Shown in pieces: positions 17,046 to 25,884 of a DNA stretch of 64,000 nucleotides. A program made the translations under genes and the position numbers. Source of the stretch: JADHLJ01 sp038146985 (GTDB lineage: Bacteria; Pseudomonadota; Alphaproteobacteria; Thalassobaculales; Thalassobaculaceae); NCBI GenBank assembly GCA_038146985.1, contig JAYQSQ010000001.1:310001-374000 (forward strand), written 5' to 3'. Within the stretch, counting starts at the first letter, position 1. Every line of letters begins with the position of its first letter. The notes beneath the pieces were generated by a model. The model was not told the origin of the DNA and ran no database searches. It saw only the letters and a program-made list of their open reading frames with translations.

Positions 17046-19357
17046 GCACGGCATCGCCGCGACCCGGCGCCGGTATCGGCGATGCGCCCAAGCGCCGGGA
17101 GGATGCCGCGTTCCTGACCGGCCGGGGCGCCTATCTGGATGACCTCGTCTTCGAAGCTGTGTGCCACGCGGTCTTCGTGCGCTCGCTCCATGCGCATGCC
17201 CGCATTGCAGGAATCGATGTCGAGGCGGCTCGGGCGGCGCCGGGGGTGTTGTCGGTGCTGACCGCAGAAGATGTCGCCGCGGCCGGGCTCAACCCCCTGA
17301 TGCCGACGGTTCAGGCGAACCCGAAGACAGGCGAGCCCTTCGCCTTTCTGCCCCAGCCGCTCCTGGCTGTGGACCGCGTCCGGCATGTGGGCGAGGCGGT
17401 GGCCCTGGTGATCGCCGAGACGGTGGACCAGGCGCTCGATGCGGCGGCGTTGGTCCAGGTTGACTACGCCCCGCTTGCCGCCGTGATCACGCCGGACCAG
17501 GCCCTGGCGTCGACGGCGCCGGTACTTGCCGAGGCCGTTCCGGGCAACATTGCGGTGCGTTGGAAAACCGGAGATGTCGAAGCGGTGGACGCGGCTTTCG
17601 TCGGGGCGGCTCATGTCGTCGAGGTCGCGCTGCATAACCACCGGATCGTGACCAACCCGATCGAACCGCGCGGGCTCGTTGGTACTTGGGACGCGGGCGA
17701 GGGCCGCTATGTCCTGCATATCGCGACCCAGAACCTGCACGCGATCCGCGATGTCACCGCCGCGGCGCTGGATGTCGAGCCGGGTAGGGTGCGTTTCATC
17801 GCGCCGGATGTGGGCGGCGGCTTCGGCACCCGCAACTATCCCTATCCCGAATATCCGCTGATCGCCTGGGCGGCGCGGCGGCTGGGGCGTCCGGTTAAAT
17901 GGATCGCCAGCCGAGGCGAGGACTTTCTGAGCGATCATCAGGCGCGGGACCACCACTCGGTCTCCCGTCTGGCGCTCGACGAGAATGGCCGCTTTCTGGC
18001 GCTGAAAGCGGAAAGCACGGCCAATCTTGGAGCCTATCTGATCGCCTCGATGGGCGTGGTTGAAACCGTGCTCTACGCGCATCTTGCGGGCACGGTCTAC
18101 CGGATTCCGGCGATCGCGCTGGATATCAAGGCGGTCCTGACCAACACCACGCCGAACGGCGTCACCCGCGCGCCGGGCTATGCCGAGGCGAACATGGTGA
18201 TCGAGCGGCTGATCGACGCCGCCGCCCGGCAATGCGGCTTCGATGCCGCCGATCTGCGCCGCCGCAACATGGTGCCGGCAAGCGCGATGCCTTTCACCAA
18301 TGCGCTCGGCGAAACCGTGGACAGCGGTGCGTTTGCCGAGACCCTGAAAACGGCTCTGGCGCGGGCGGACGTCGACGATTTTCCGAAACGCCGCCGCGAA
18401 AGCGAGGCGCGGGGGCGTCTGAGGGGCCTGGGCCACGCCTATCACATCAAGGGGACCGGCGGTTCTCCGCATGAGAATGTCGAGATCCGGTTTGAGGGCG
18501 ACGGCACCGTGTCCCTGTTCACCGGGACGCAGACCATCGGTCAGGGTCATCACACGACCTTTCCGCAAATCCTCGGCGAGTTGCTGGGAGTGGGCGACGC
18601 GACCGTGCGCCTGCGCGAAGGCGATACGGATCTGATCGCGACCGGTGGCGGCCATGGCAGCTCGCGGTCAACCTATATGGCGGGAACGGCGATTGTCCGC
18701 GCGGTCGAGGAGATCATTGCCAAGGCGCTGCCGATCGCCGGTGAGGCGCTTGAAGCGGCGATCGGGGACATCGTCTTCGAGCAGGGCAGCTTCACGGTGG
18801 CGGGCACGGACCGGTCGATCGGCTTGCTGGACGTCGCCGCGCGGGGGCGGGCATCGGGACGGCCGCTCGACACCTATCATGCCTGGACCCGGGAGTGGAT
18901 GACCTTCCCCAACGGCGCGCATGTCGCCGAAATCGAGGTCGACCGGGAAACCGGCGCGGTGGAGCTTTTGCGTTATACGGCGGTCGACGATTACGGTGTG
19001 GTCATCAACCCGATGATTGCCCAGGGCCAGGCGCATGGCGCGATGGCCCAGGGGATCGGCCAGGCGCTTCTCGAATGCACCGCCCATGATGCCGCCGGAC
19101 AGCCGCTGGCGGCGTCCTTCATGGACTATGCCATGCCGAGGGCGGACAACCTTCCGTCCTTCGACCATGCGTTCAATCCGACGCGCTGTTCCACCAACCC
19201 CCTGGGCGTGAAGGGATGCGGCGAAGCGGGCGTCGTGGCCGGGCCACCGGCGATCGCCAACGCTATCCTCGACGCCCTGGCCCCGCTCGGTGTCACCCGC
19301 TTTGCTGGACCGGCCACCCCGGAACGGGTTTGGCGGGCCATGCGTGGTGGGGGTTAA
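17039..19357 (+). CDS. Xanthine dehydrogenase-family molybdopterin-binding subunit (CoxL/aldehyde oxidase-like)
   Basis: The 772-residue protein is a large subunit of molybdenum hydroxylases. The N-terminal motif KRREDAAFLTGRGAYLDD, central GGGFGTRNYPYPEYPL, GQGHHTTFPQILGELLGV and GGHGSSRSTYMAGTA cofactor loops, and the active-site GVKGCGEAGVVAGPPA (Glu729 from the GTG at 17039) are all present. The family hydroxylates aldehydes, purines or N-heterocycles using water. The usual FAD and 2Fe-2S subunits are absent from both flanks, so partners must be encoded elsewhere. GTG codons at 17039 and 17042 are both possible starts. Confidence 0.9.
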   Translation: MVSTASPRPGAGIGDAPKRREDAAFLTGRGAYLDDLVFEAVCHAVFVRSLHAHARIAGIDVEAARAAPGVLSVLTAEDVAAAGLNPLMPTVQANPKTGEPFAFLPQPLLAVDRVRHVGEAVALVIAETVDQALDAAALVQVDYAPLAAVITPDQALASTAPVLAEAVPGNIAVRWKTGDVEAVDAAFVGAAHVVEVALHNHRIVTNPIEPRGLVGTWDAGEGRYVLHIATQNLHAIRDVTAAALDVEPGRVRFIAPDVGGGFGTRNYPYPEYPLIAWAARRLGRPVKWIASRGEDFLSDHQARDHHSVSRLALDENGRFLALKAESTANLGAYLIASMGVVETVLYAHLAGTVYRIPAIALDIKAVLTNTTPNGVTRAPGYAEANMVIERLIDAAARQCGFDAADLRRRNMVPASAMPFTNALGETVDSGAFAETLKTALARADVDDFPKRRRESEARGRLRGLGHAYHIKGTGGSPHENVEIRFEGDGTVSLFTGTQTIGQGHHTTFPQILGELLGVGDATVRLREGDTDLIATGGGHGSSRSTYMAGTAIVRAVEEIIAKALPIAGEALEAAIGDIVFEQGSFTVAGTDRSIGLLDVAARGRASGRPLDTYHAWTREWMTFPNGAHVAEIEVDRETGAVELLRYTAVDDYGVVINPMIAQGQAHGAMAQGIGQALLECTAHDAAGQPLAASFMDYAMPRADNLPSFDHAFNPTRCSTNPLGVKGCGEAGVVAGPPAIANAILDALAPLGVTRFAGPATPERVWRAMRGGG

Positions 19358-20190
19358 GTGCCGGTTTTCGCTTTCGTGTGTACGAAGTCGATGATCAGGC
19401 CGATGGCGCGCCGCGAATTGGCCGAGGCCGGGTCCTTGCCGATGAAGGCGTGCGGCTCGCCCGGGAATTTCTCCAGCGTGATCGCGCCTCCCGCCGCGCG
19501 GTAGGCGGCGGCGAAGCGGTCTGCCATGTCGGGGGTGAGGTTGTCGTCGTTGGTGCCTTGCAGCAGCAGAACCGGTGGACGTTCCGACGGATCGCCCCGC
19601 TCCAGGATCAGCTGCGGATTGCCCGCTGCCATATCCTCGACCGTCGGCCAATAGGCGTGGTGAGCGTTCACCAGCCGCTCGATCCCTTTGTCCTGTACCA
19701 TGCGATACCGGGCAAGCGGGTCGAGCACCGACCAGCAGAGGGCGACGAACGCCACCTTGGCGTCATGGCCGCCGGCCGTCTCAGCCGGTGCAAACAGCGG
19801 GTCGTTGGGCCGCAGCGCGCTCAACATCGCCTGATGCCCGCCGCTGGATGTCCCAAGCAGGCCAACCAGATCCGGTCGGGTGTCGTATGCCGCGCCATTG
19901 GCCTTCAGCCATCGCACCGCCGCGTTGATGTCCTGGAGCGACGCCGGGTACATCGCGTCGGGCGGCATGCGGAAATCGATCGCCATCACCACAACGCCGC
20001 TTTCCGCCAGCGGCTGATGGATCGGCGTGTTGGTCAGCCGGTCGTTCAGGGTCCAGGCCCCGCCATGCACCTCGACGACGCCGGGAAACGGACCCGGGCC
20101 CTTGGGTTTGTAGAGCCGCGCCAGCAACGGCGGGCCGCCGGGCCTGGCATAGGCGAGATCCTCGATTTCCACATCGAACGAGGGGGACAT
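19354..20190 (-). CDS. Alpha/beta hydrolase, HSL/carboxylesterase-like
   Basis: The 278-residue hydrolase shows the oxyanion-hole motif HGGAW (residues 42-46), the nucleophile elbow GTSSGG with Ser115, a likely acid in GTNDDNLTPD and the catalytic His in GEPHAFIG. This is the hormone-sensitive-lipase-like layout of bacterial esterases. No signal peptide is visible. Its stop codon overlaps the convergent molybdenum hydroxylase stop by 4 bases. It lies 23 bases downstream of the third GMC gene, probably on the same transcript. Confidence 0.88.
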   Translation of the reverse strand: MSPSFDVEIEDLAYARPGGPPLLARLYKPKGPGPFPGVVEVHGGAWTLNDRLTNTPIHQPLAESGVVVMAIDFRMPPDAMYPASLQDINAAVRWLKANGAAYDTRPDLVGLLGTSSGGHQAMLSALRPNDPLFAPAETAGGHDAKVAFVALCWSVLDPLARYRMVQDKGIERLVNAHHAYWPTVEDMAAGNPQLILERGDPSERPPVLLLQGTNDDNLTPDMADRFAAAYRAAGGAITLEKFPGEPHAFIGKDPASANSRRAIGLIIDFVHTKAKTGT

Positions 20191-20213
20191 GGCTTTCTTC
20201 CCTTGGCGAGGCG

Positions 20214-21821
20214 TCAGGCGGCGGAGGCCAGCACCATATGGGCCGCCTTCTCGCCGATCATGATGGAGGGCGCGTTGGTGTTGCCGGAAATCTGGGTCGG
20301 CATGATTGAGGCATCGGCGACCCGCAGGCCGGCGATGCCGTGGACGCGCAGTTCGTTATCGACCACCGCCATGGGATCGCTGCCCATCTTGCAGGTGCCG
20401 ACCGGGTGATAGGTGGTCTCGCCATATTCCTTGATCCAGCCGAGGATCTCGTCGTCGGTGGTCAGGTTCTCGCCGGGCAGCACCTCGGTGACCAGCAGCG
20501 GTTTCATCGCCGGCGCCGTCATCACCGCCCGGGCGATCCGCACCGCCGCGATCGACACGTCGATATCCAGTTGCGTCGCTAGGAAGTTGAAGCGGATCGC
20601 CGGCGCCGCCTTCGGGTCGGCGGAAGTGATGTGGATATCGCCGGTGCTCTCCGGCCGCATCGCGTGGGCATAGCAGGTGACGCCCGACTGTTTCGAGAGC
20701 TTGTAGCCGGGCTCGTACAACAGCGGCACCCATCCCAGCAGAACGTCCGGGTCCTCCAGCCCCTCGCGGGATTTCACGAAGGCTCTCAAAGGCGCCGCCG
20801 GAATACCCAAGATGCCTTTCTTGGTGACGGCGTAGCGCAGCGCCTGCCAGACGATCCCGAGGCCGCGCATCTTGTCGTTGTAGGTGACGCCGGGGGCATT
20901 GATGTACCAGCGGGTGCGCGGCGCATAATGGTCGCGCAGGTTCTCGCCGACACCGGGCAGGGCGTGCCTCACCTCGATACCCAGGCTCTTCAGGCGGTCC
21001 GGCTGGCCTATACCGGAGAGTTCCAGCAATTGCGGCGAGTTGATCGTTCCGGCACAGACGACGACCTCGCGTCCGGCCCGCGCCTGATGGGAGACGCCGT
21101 TGACCGAGTACCGGACACCGGCGCAGCGGCTGCCTTCCAGGATCAGCCCCTCGGACAGCGCCTCGGTCTGGATGCGCAGGTTCGGTCGCGACTTGATCGG
21201 GTCGAGGAAGCTGTGCGCCGTGCTCATCCGCCGGCCGCCGGCGATGGTGGCTTGGCTGATCGAGATGCCGTGCTGGGACGCGCCGTTATAGTCGCGGTTA
21301 TGGGGAATGCCGACCTCTCCCGCCGCGCGGATGATATGGTCATAGAGCGGGCCGGTCTCGTCCGGATCGGTCACCCGGAGCGGGCCGGACCGTCCCCGGT
21401 ATTCGTCGTCGCCGTCACCCTCATAGGATTCGATGTTCTTGAAATGCGGCAGGACGTCGTCGTAGCTCCATCCCCGGTTGCCCATCTGCGCCCATGTGTT
21501 GTAGTCGCGTGCCTGACCCCGCACGAAGACCAGGCCGTTGATCGAGCTCGATCCGCCTAGCATCTTGCCGCGCGGAACATAGACCCGCCGGCCGTTGGTG
21601 CTCTCCTCCGGCTCGCCGGAATACATCCAGTTGACCTTGGGGTTGTAGATCAGCTTGGCGAAGCCGATGGGAATGCGAGACCAGAAATGGCTGGCCGGGC
21701 CGGCTTCCAGCAGAAGAACCCTGTTTTTAGGATCGGTCGATAACCGGTTGGCGACCACCGATCCCGCCGATCCGGCGCCGACGACGATGTAGTCGAATTC
21801 CTGAACGCTCGCATCAGCCAT
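20214..21821 (-). CDS. GMC family oxidoreductase (choline/alcohol dehydrogenase-like), copy 3
   Basis: This 535-residue FAD enzyme has GAGSAG at residues 15-20, the signature GKMLGGSSSINGLVFVRG near residue 85, the catalytic His in TYHPVGTCKMG and the partner Asn in GNTNAPSIMIGEKAA. It closely resembles the copies at 3913 and 10535. Its pairing with an esterase just downstream suggests a route in which an ester is hydrolysed and the alcohol oxidised; that is inference from proximity only. Confidence 0.9.
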   Translation of the reverse strand: MADASVQEFDYIVVGAGSAGSVVANRLSTDPKNRVLLLEAGPASHFWSRIPIGFAKLIYNPKVNWMYSGEPEESTNGRRVYVPRGKMLGGSSSINGLVFVRGQARDYNTWAQMGNRGWSYDDVLPHFKNIESYEGDGDDEYRGRSGPLRVTDPDETGPLYDHIIRAAGEVGIPHNRDYNGASQHGISISQATIAGGRRMSTAHSFLDPIKSRPNLRIQTEALSEGLILEGSRCAGVRYSVNGVSHQARAGREVVVCAGTINSPQLLELSGIGQPDRLKSLGIEVRHALPGVGENLRDHYAPRTRWYINAPGVTYNDKMRGLGIVWQALRYAVTKKGILGIPAAPLRAFVKSREGLEDPDVLLGWVPLLYEPGYKLSKQSGVTCYAHAMRPESTGDIHITSADPKAAPAIRFNFLATQLDIDVSIAAVRIARAVMTAPAMKPLLVTEVLPGENLTTDDEILGWIKEYGETTYHPVGTCKMGSDPMAVVDNELRVHGIAGLRVADASIMPTQISGNTNAPSIMIGEKAAHMVLASAA

Positions 21822-22045
21822 TCCTAACTCCGTTCGTTCTCGTCACCGGCGGTCCGTTGGTTCATCAGCCCGACAAAACTTTATTCGAGCGTGGCGGTTG
21901 CGCGCAAAGAAACAGAGACGGCCAATCGCAACCATCATCACCGTGTGGCGAGCGGTCGGGGCGAGTTTCATAAAGTTCGTGAATTGGTTGTGCGAAATTC
22001 TTGTGCTGAAGGAGCATCGACCTCGCCGAAAGGTTGGAAATGCCT

Positions 22046-22074
22046 TTGAATCGAAAAAAAATATGGGTGATAAT
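22046..22074 (+). promoter_or_regulatory. Sigma-70-type promoter of the lipoprotein island
   Basis: TTGAAT (22046-22051) and GATAAT (22069-22074) are separated by exactly 17 bases, a 4/6 and 5/6 match to the housekeeping -35 and -10 hexamers. Transcription would start near 22081, giving a leader of about 28 bases before the ATG at 22109. The 287-base gap upstream is AT-rich in its right half. This is the clearest promoter in the window. Confidence 0.65.
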
Positions 22075-22108
22075 TTTGGAATCGTAGATTCGTGATGAGT
22101 CCTAAAAA

Positions 22109-22804
22109 ATGCAAAAAATCGTTGGATTTAAAAAATCATTGGTTTTTCTTGTCGTATTTTCGGTTCTAAGTGCATGCGGCCCGACCGTATTTATGTTCGC
22201 CGGTCAGACCTATCAGACGGCGGCAGAAGGTCTTTCCGCACAACGGAATTATATAGATGCGACTATCTCAAAAATAGAACCTGTTCCGACGCCTTATGCC
22301 GGACGCGCGACGATTTTTGTTCCCACAGAGTTGGACATTCGGACGCGTGCCCTCGTCAACCCGGAAAACCATGCCCCAGACGCGGTGAACTATGTCGTGA
22401 CAACGACCCACAGAGCGCTCTCGGCTTTTCATGAACTTGTCACTAGGCGGAACCTTTTCGAAAGCGCCGAATTGCGGGATGTCGTTGGAAGCATTCGTCC
22501 TGAAATTCGACCCGGCGAACACGCGATCTGGGTGCAGTTGCTGAGCCCCAATCACCATGGATGGAAGTATTTCACCGCCGATATGCCTGAGCCAGCGACG
22601 ATCCTTATTGACAATTCTTTGCCGGAGGGTGGGCCGAGGTTCCTGGATTGGCTGGATCGGCTTGCCCGCGAGGTCGAGCGCAACGGCGGGCAATTGGCAA
22701 GTGGCGCGGTATCCGGCGGACAAGCCGTGTCTGGGGGCGCCAGCACGCCGCTTCCGGCGTCTTCCACCGGCGCGCCGGGCACGTTTAAGCGAACCTTGAA
22801 TTGA
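22109..22804 (+). CDS. Putative lipoprotein of unknown family
   Basis: The 231-residue protein starts with a basic n-region, a hydrophobic segment and the lipobox LSAC (Cys at about residue 22), so it should be lipidated in the envelope. The mature part is about 170 residues with no motif I recognise; a central stretch RATIFVPTELDIRTRAL and HAIWVQLLSPNHHGWKYFTAD look like beta-rich segments, and the tail is Gly/Ser/Pro-rich. The 5' part is noticeably more AT-rich than neighbouring genes. It leads a probable three- or four-cistron operon with the protease lipoprotein 16 bases downstream and the TraT-like gene. Confidence 0.75.
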   Translation: MQKIVGFKKSLVFLVVFSVLSACGPTVFMFAGQTYQTAAEGLSAQRNYIDATISKIEPVPTPYAGRATIFVPTELDIRTRALVNPENHAPDAVNYVVTTTHRALSAFHELVTRRNLFESAELRDVVGSIRPEIRPGEHAIWVQLLSPNHHGWKYFTADMPEPATILIDNSLPEGGPRFLDWLDRLAREVERNGGQLASGAVSGGQAVSGGASTPLPASSTGAPGTFKRTLN

Positions 22805-22820
22805 TGGAAGGAAGGCGGAG

Positions 22821-23300
22821 ATGAGGCTTTCGCTGTTCTGCCGAGTCACCCTGCTGGCCGGCTTTCTCGCGGCTTGCCAGATAACCCAAGGGCCGGACGG
22901 GTCGGTATCGTTCAACCCGGTCAGCGGCGGCAGTGGGGGCGGCGAAGGCACGCCGTCCTACTCGGTGTTTTGGGACCAGAGCGATCACCTGAAGGAACTG
23001 GTTGCCGCCAAGCAATGGGACAAGGTGGCGACGCTGTACCGCAAGGAAAGCGCACATTTCGATAAGAACAGAGACAATGCCGCCGTCGTGACCGGTCTTC
23101 GCACGGCGGCGGATGCGCTTGCCCGTTCGCGGATACCGGCGTTGGAGGGGGCCGTCAAATCGTTGGAGGCGGTGACCTGGCCCGTTCCGGTAGCTGATTG
23201 GCCGGCGGTCAAGCAGACCGTTGCCGGCGCTCAAAGCGAGTTGAAGGCTTCCGGCGACGAGCCGCTTATGAAGGAAGCCTCGATTCTCAAGCCAGCGTAG
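22821..23300 (+). CDS. N-terminal part of an interrupted lipoprotein-protease gene
   Basis: The 159-residue product has a lipoprotein signal ending in the lipobox LAAC (Cys at about 19), a Gly/Ser linker, and a helical domain starting near SDHLKELVAAKQWDKVATLY. The frame ends at a TAG (23298-23300), but after it the same frame stays open for 598 more codons and runs directly into the protease ORF. Sequence straight after the stop (EKLTGAIAALEKRLRDS) continues the same helical composition, so the ancestral gene spans 22821-25097 (758 codons). A strong GGAAGGAAGGCGGAG ribosome site precedes the ATG. Confidence 0.7.
   Translation: MRLSLFCRVTLLAGFLAACQITQGPDGSVSFNPVSGGSGGGEGTPSYSVFWDQSDHLKELVAAKQWDKVATLYRKESAHFDKNRDNAAVVTGLRTAADALARSRIPALEGAVKSLEAVTWPVPVADWPAVKQTVAGAQSELKASGDEPLMKEASILKPA
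23298..23300 (+). other. In-frame amber codon inside the lipoprotein-protease frame
   Basis: A single TAG replaces one codon in an otherwise continuous 758-codon frame. A CAG (Gln) to TAG change is the simplest origin. No frameshift accompanies it. It could be a nonsense mutation, a sequencing or assembly error, or a site of suppression. Confidence 0.8.
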
Positions 23301-23405
23301 GAAAAGCTGACCGGGGCCATCGCGGCCCTTGAAAAGCGGCTGCGGGATTCGGCGCCGGATCAATTCGCGGCCTTCGACCATACCGGCTCGCAAGAGTTTT
23401 TCGCG

Positions 23406-25097
23406 ATGTATCCGGTCGTACTCTCGGTTCCGTCGACCCTTGACGCCGCCCTGCCGGTCCTGATGCCGAAACTGAAAGGCGAAGGGCCGGAGGTGGTAGC
23501 CGCCTTTCTTAAACGGTTTGGAGACCGGATGAGTCAGGAACAGCGTCAGGACGCCTCGTCCGGTGGGTTCCAGGCCCTGCTGGAGGAGCCAGCGAGGGGA
23601 GAGCGGCCGACCCTGGATCATATCCTCGCGGCGTATACCAAGGCCAAGGAACTGGGCATCGAGCCGGCCCGGTTGGAAGAGCCGCGCATCCGGTTCGTCG
23701 AGATCACCAGCCGGACTCTCCTCAAGGAGGGCCAGATCGAGTTCGCGCCGTCCATTGACATCGACCTTCCGGTCGATGCCGGGAAAGCCGGTTTGGACGA
23801 GGCCTTGCAGGATCTCGGCTCCGACCGGCTCGATTATCTCGTGGTTTTCGATGTCGCGGTCGCCAAATCCTTCAGGCGCGTCGCGACCCAGGAAAAGGTC
23901 AAATCGCAGTATCAGTCGAGCGTCCGGTACGAGCCGAATCCGGCCCGGACCACGCGCCAGATCGCGGTTCAGTCCGCCCAGGCCAATGTGCAGCAGGTGG
24001 AGATCCAGGCGTCGACCGGCTGCATCGGCTGCGGGCTGATTCCGGCGATAATCCATGCCGGGATCATGAACGGCAAAAGAGAGGAGGCACGCCAGGCCCT
24101 GACCGCGGCGATCGCCAGCCTGGAAGCGGAGCCGGTCAATCTCGAGAAACCGGTCTGGACCGATTACGAATTCAACCGGGCGCATATCGACGCCAAGAAG
24201 GTCATGTCGATCAACTACTACGTGATGGACCTTCGCGAACGCAGCTACTTCAAATCCTTCGTCACGGTGAACGAGTCCCAGGGTTTCGTGGTGCCCTACA
24301 AGATCCACGACAAGGATCGCAATCGTGCCAGCCATATTGCGGGCGCCCAGCGCGAGAAAGACGTGGAGACTTTCGAAACCGCGCCGGTTGCCATCAAGCT
24401 GACGGAAATCCTCAACCACTACCAAGGAAATCGGGGGGAATCGAAAAAGCTTCCAAGCCCGTCGGTTCTGCGCGCGGAGATGTTGAAGGACAAGAACACC
24501 CAGCTCGCCAAGTACCGCGAGAACACATTCGATGCCCGGCCGCTCAACGACCCGCGCTTTGACAGCGTGGTCGTCGTCTACAATCCCCAAGGGGGCGTCG
24601 GCTCCGGGTTTTTCGTACGCCCCGACCTGGTTCTCACCAACTACCACGTGATCGAAAACGCCAAGTTCGTCGAGATGAAGATGTATGACGGACAGGAGAC
24701 TTTCGGAAAGGTGGTGAAGACCGACGTCCGCCTGGATCTGGCGCTGGTCCGGGTGCAGCAGCGGGGCAAACCGGTGCGCTTCTACAGCCGCCGCGATGTC
24801 GATCTGGGCGTGGCTTCCGAAGTCATCGGCCACCCCAACGGCCTCAATTTCTCGATCACCCGGGGGGTGATCAGCGCGCTTCGCAAACTGCCCAGCACCT
24901 ACGCGCCGGGCGGCAAGGAAATCCTGTTCGTGCAGACCGACGCGGCGATCAATCCGGGCAATTCCGGCGGACCGCTCTTCATCGAGGATGAGGTGGTGGG
25001 CTTGAACACCCAGAAGCTCGCCAAGGTGGAGGTCGAGGGGTTGGGCTTCGCGATCCACTTTTCCGAAATCAACACGTTCCTGTCGGGAGATTTCTGA
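23406..25097 (+). CDS. Trypsin-like serine protease (S1C/HtrA-like) domain, C-terminal part of the interrupted gene
   Basis: From the first ATG after the amber codon the frame encodes 563 residues: about 390 of uncharacterised, mostly helical sequence with a Cys-containing STGCIGCGLIPAI segment, then a chymotrypsin-fold protease domain beginning GSGFFVRPDLVLTNYHVIE. The triad is His414, Asp444 (RLDLALV) and Ser520 (NPGNSGGPL) in this numbering. No PDZ domain follows. The ATG at 23406 has no convincing ribosome site, which supports a single ancestral gene starting at 22821. In intact form it would be a membrane-anchored periplasmic protease. The stop overlaps the TraT-like start (TGATG). Confidence 0.78.
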   Translation: MYPVVLSVPSTLDAALPVLMPKLKGEGPEVVAAFLKRFGDRMSQEQRQDASSGGFQALLEEPARGERPTLDHILAAYTKAKELGIEPARLEEPRIRFVEITSRTLLKEGQIEFAPSIDIDLPVDAGKAGLDEALQDLGSDRLDYLVVFDVAVAKSFRRVATQEKVKSQYQSSVRYEPNPARTTRQIAVQSAQANVQQVEIQASTGCIGCGLIPAIIHAGIMNGKREEARQALTAAIASLEAEPVNLEKPVWTDYEFNRAHIDAKKVMSINYYVMDLRERSYFKSFVTVNESQGFVVPYKIHDKDRNRASHIAGAQREKDVETFETAPVAIKLTEILNHYQGNRGESKKLPSPSVLRAEMLKDKNTQLAKYRENTFDARPLNDPRFDSVVVVYNPQGGVGSGFFVRPDLVLTNYHVIENAKFVEMKMYDGQETFGKVVKTDVRLDLALVRVQQRGKPVRFYSRRDVDLGVASEVIGHPNGLNFSITRGVISALRKLPSTYAPGGKEILFVQTDAAINPGNSGGPLFIEDEVVGLNTQKLAKVEVEGLGFAIHFSEINTFLSGDF

Positions 25098-25846
25098 TGA
25101 CCGGGATTCCTGTACCGCGCGCGGCCCGCCGTTGGATCGCCGCCGCCGGCGCCATGGTGCTGCTCGCGGGCTGTCAGTCGACGCAGAGCCAGCTCAATAT
25201 GGTCACCGACCCGAATAGCGGCCTGCAATACGGGTCGGTGATCGAGAAGTCGGTGTTCATCGATGCCGACCAGTTCGAAAACAACGCCATTAAGGTCACG
25301 ATCCGCAATACCTCCGGCGATCCGGCCTTCGATGCCCATGGCTTTCGCTCGGAACTGGAGCGGTCCTATGCCGACAAGGGGTTCAAGCCCGCGCGGGACG
25401 ATTTCGGGATCAAGCTCGATCTGAACGTCGTCTATAGCGGCCATATCCGCGAGGATATGAGCGCGCAGTACGGCTTTCTCGGCGCTGCGGCCGGCGGGAT
25501 TGCGGGTTATCGCTCCCCGGCGCGGGCCGGCACGGCGATCGGGGTGCTGGCCGGGGCCACGATCGGCAGCATCATCGGCGGCACCCAGACCCGCGACACC
25601 TACATCACCATTTCCGAGGTGGCGATCGGCATCGCCGAGGCGAGGGATGTCGGACAGACCAGCAAGTCCGTGACCTTCGGCTCCAGTCCGAAGCTTCAGG
25701 AGGAACGCAAATCCGGCTTCAAGCCGTTTCGCGGCGTGTTGCGGACCCGGGTCGCGGTCTATGGCGGTGGCCGCAATGTGTCGCAGGCCCAGATCGCCGC
25801 CGAGGTCAAACGCCGGCTGATCCGGATCGTCTCGGACATGATCTGA
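25097..25846 (+). CDS. TraT-like outer-membrane lipoprotein
   Basis: The 249-residue protein has a signal peptide ending in the lipobox LAGC (Cys at about 27). The mature part follows the layout of TraT complement-resistance/surface-exclusion lipoproteins: VFLQIKNTS-like KVTIRNTSGDP, a KGF segment, a glycine-rich hydrophobic centre (GFLGAAAGGIAGY to GVLAGATIGSIIGG), then ISEVAIGIAEA and a C-terminal TRVAVYGGGRNVSQAQ region. It is chromosomal here, with no conjugation genes nearby. Its ATG overlaps the protease stop by one base, indicating coupling with that gene. Confidence 0.8.
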   Translation: MTGIPVPRAARRWIAAAGAMVLLAGCQSTQSQLNMVTDPNSGLQYGSVIEKSVFIDADQFENNAIKVTIRNTSGDPAFDAHGFRSELERSYADKGFKPARDDFGIKLDLNVVYSGHIREDMSAQYGFLGAAAGGIAGYRSPARAGTAIGVLAGATIGSIIGGTQTRDTYITISEVAIGIAEARDVGQTSKSVTFGSSPKLQEERKSGFKPFRGVLRTRVAVYGGGRNVSQAQIAAEVKRRLIRIVSDMI

Positions 25847-25862
25847 CGCGAGCGGCGTGGGT

Positions 25863-25884
25863 GGGACGGGCTCTCTACCGTCCC
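25863..25884. terminator. Possible bidirectional hairpin between convergent genes
   Basis: GGGACGG and CCGTCCC form a perfect 7-base stem around an 8-base loop, between the TraT-like stop and the end of the convergent cupin gene. No U-tract follows on either strand, so intrinsic termination would be weak. Confidence 0.3.

Noticed and set aside
17018..18655. 545-codon open frame on the minus strand
   Set aside because: It is antisense to the molybdenum hydroxylase gene, whose motifs are unambiguous.
21898..22095. 65-codon frame upstream of the lipoprotein island
   Set aside because: It starts at TTG without a ribosome site and covers the promoter hexamers at 22046-22074; it is most likely non-coding.
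22109..25846. Conjugation or plasmid origin for the TraT-like gene
   Set aside because: No tra, mob, relaxase or origin-of-transfer feature is near; the gene sits among chromosomal genes.
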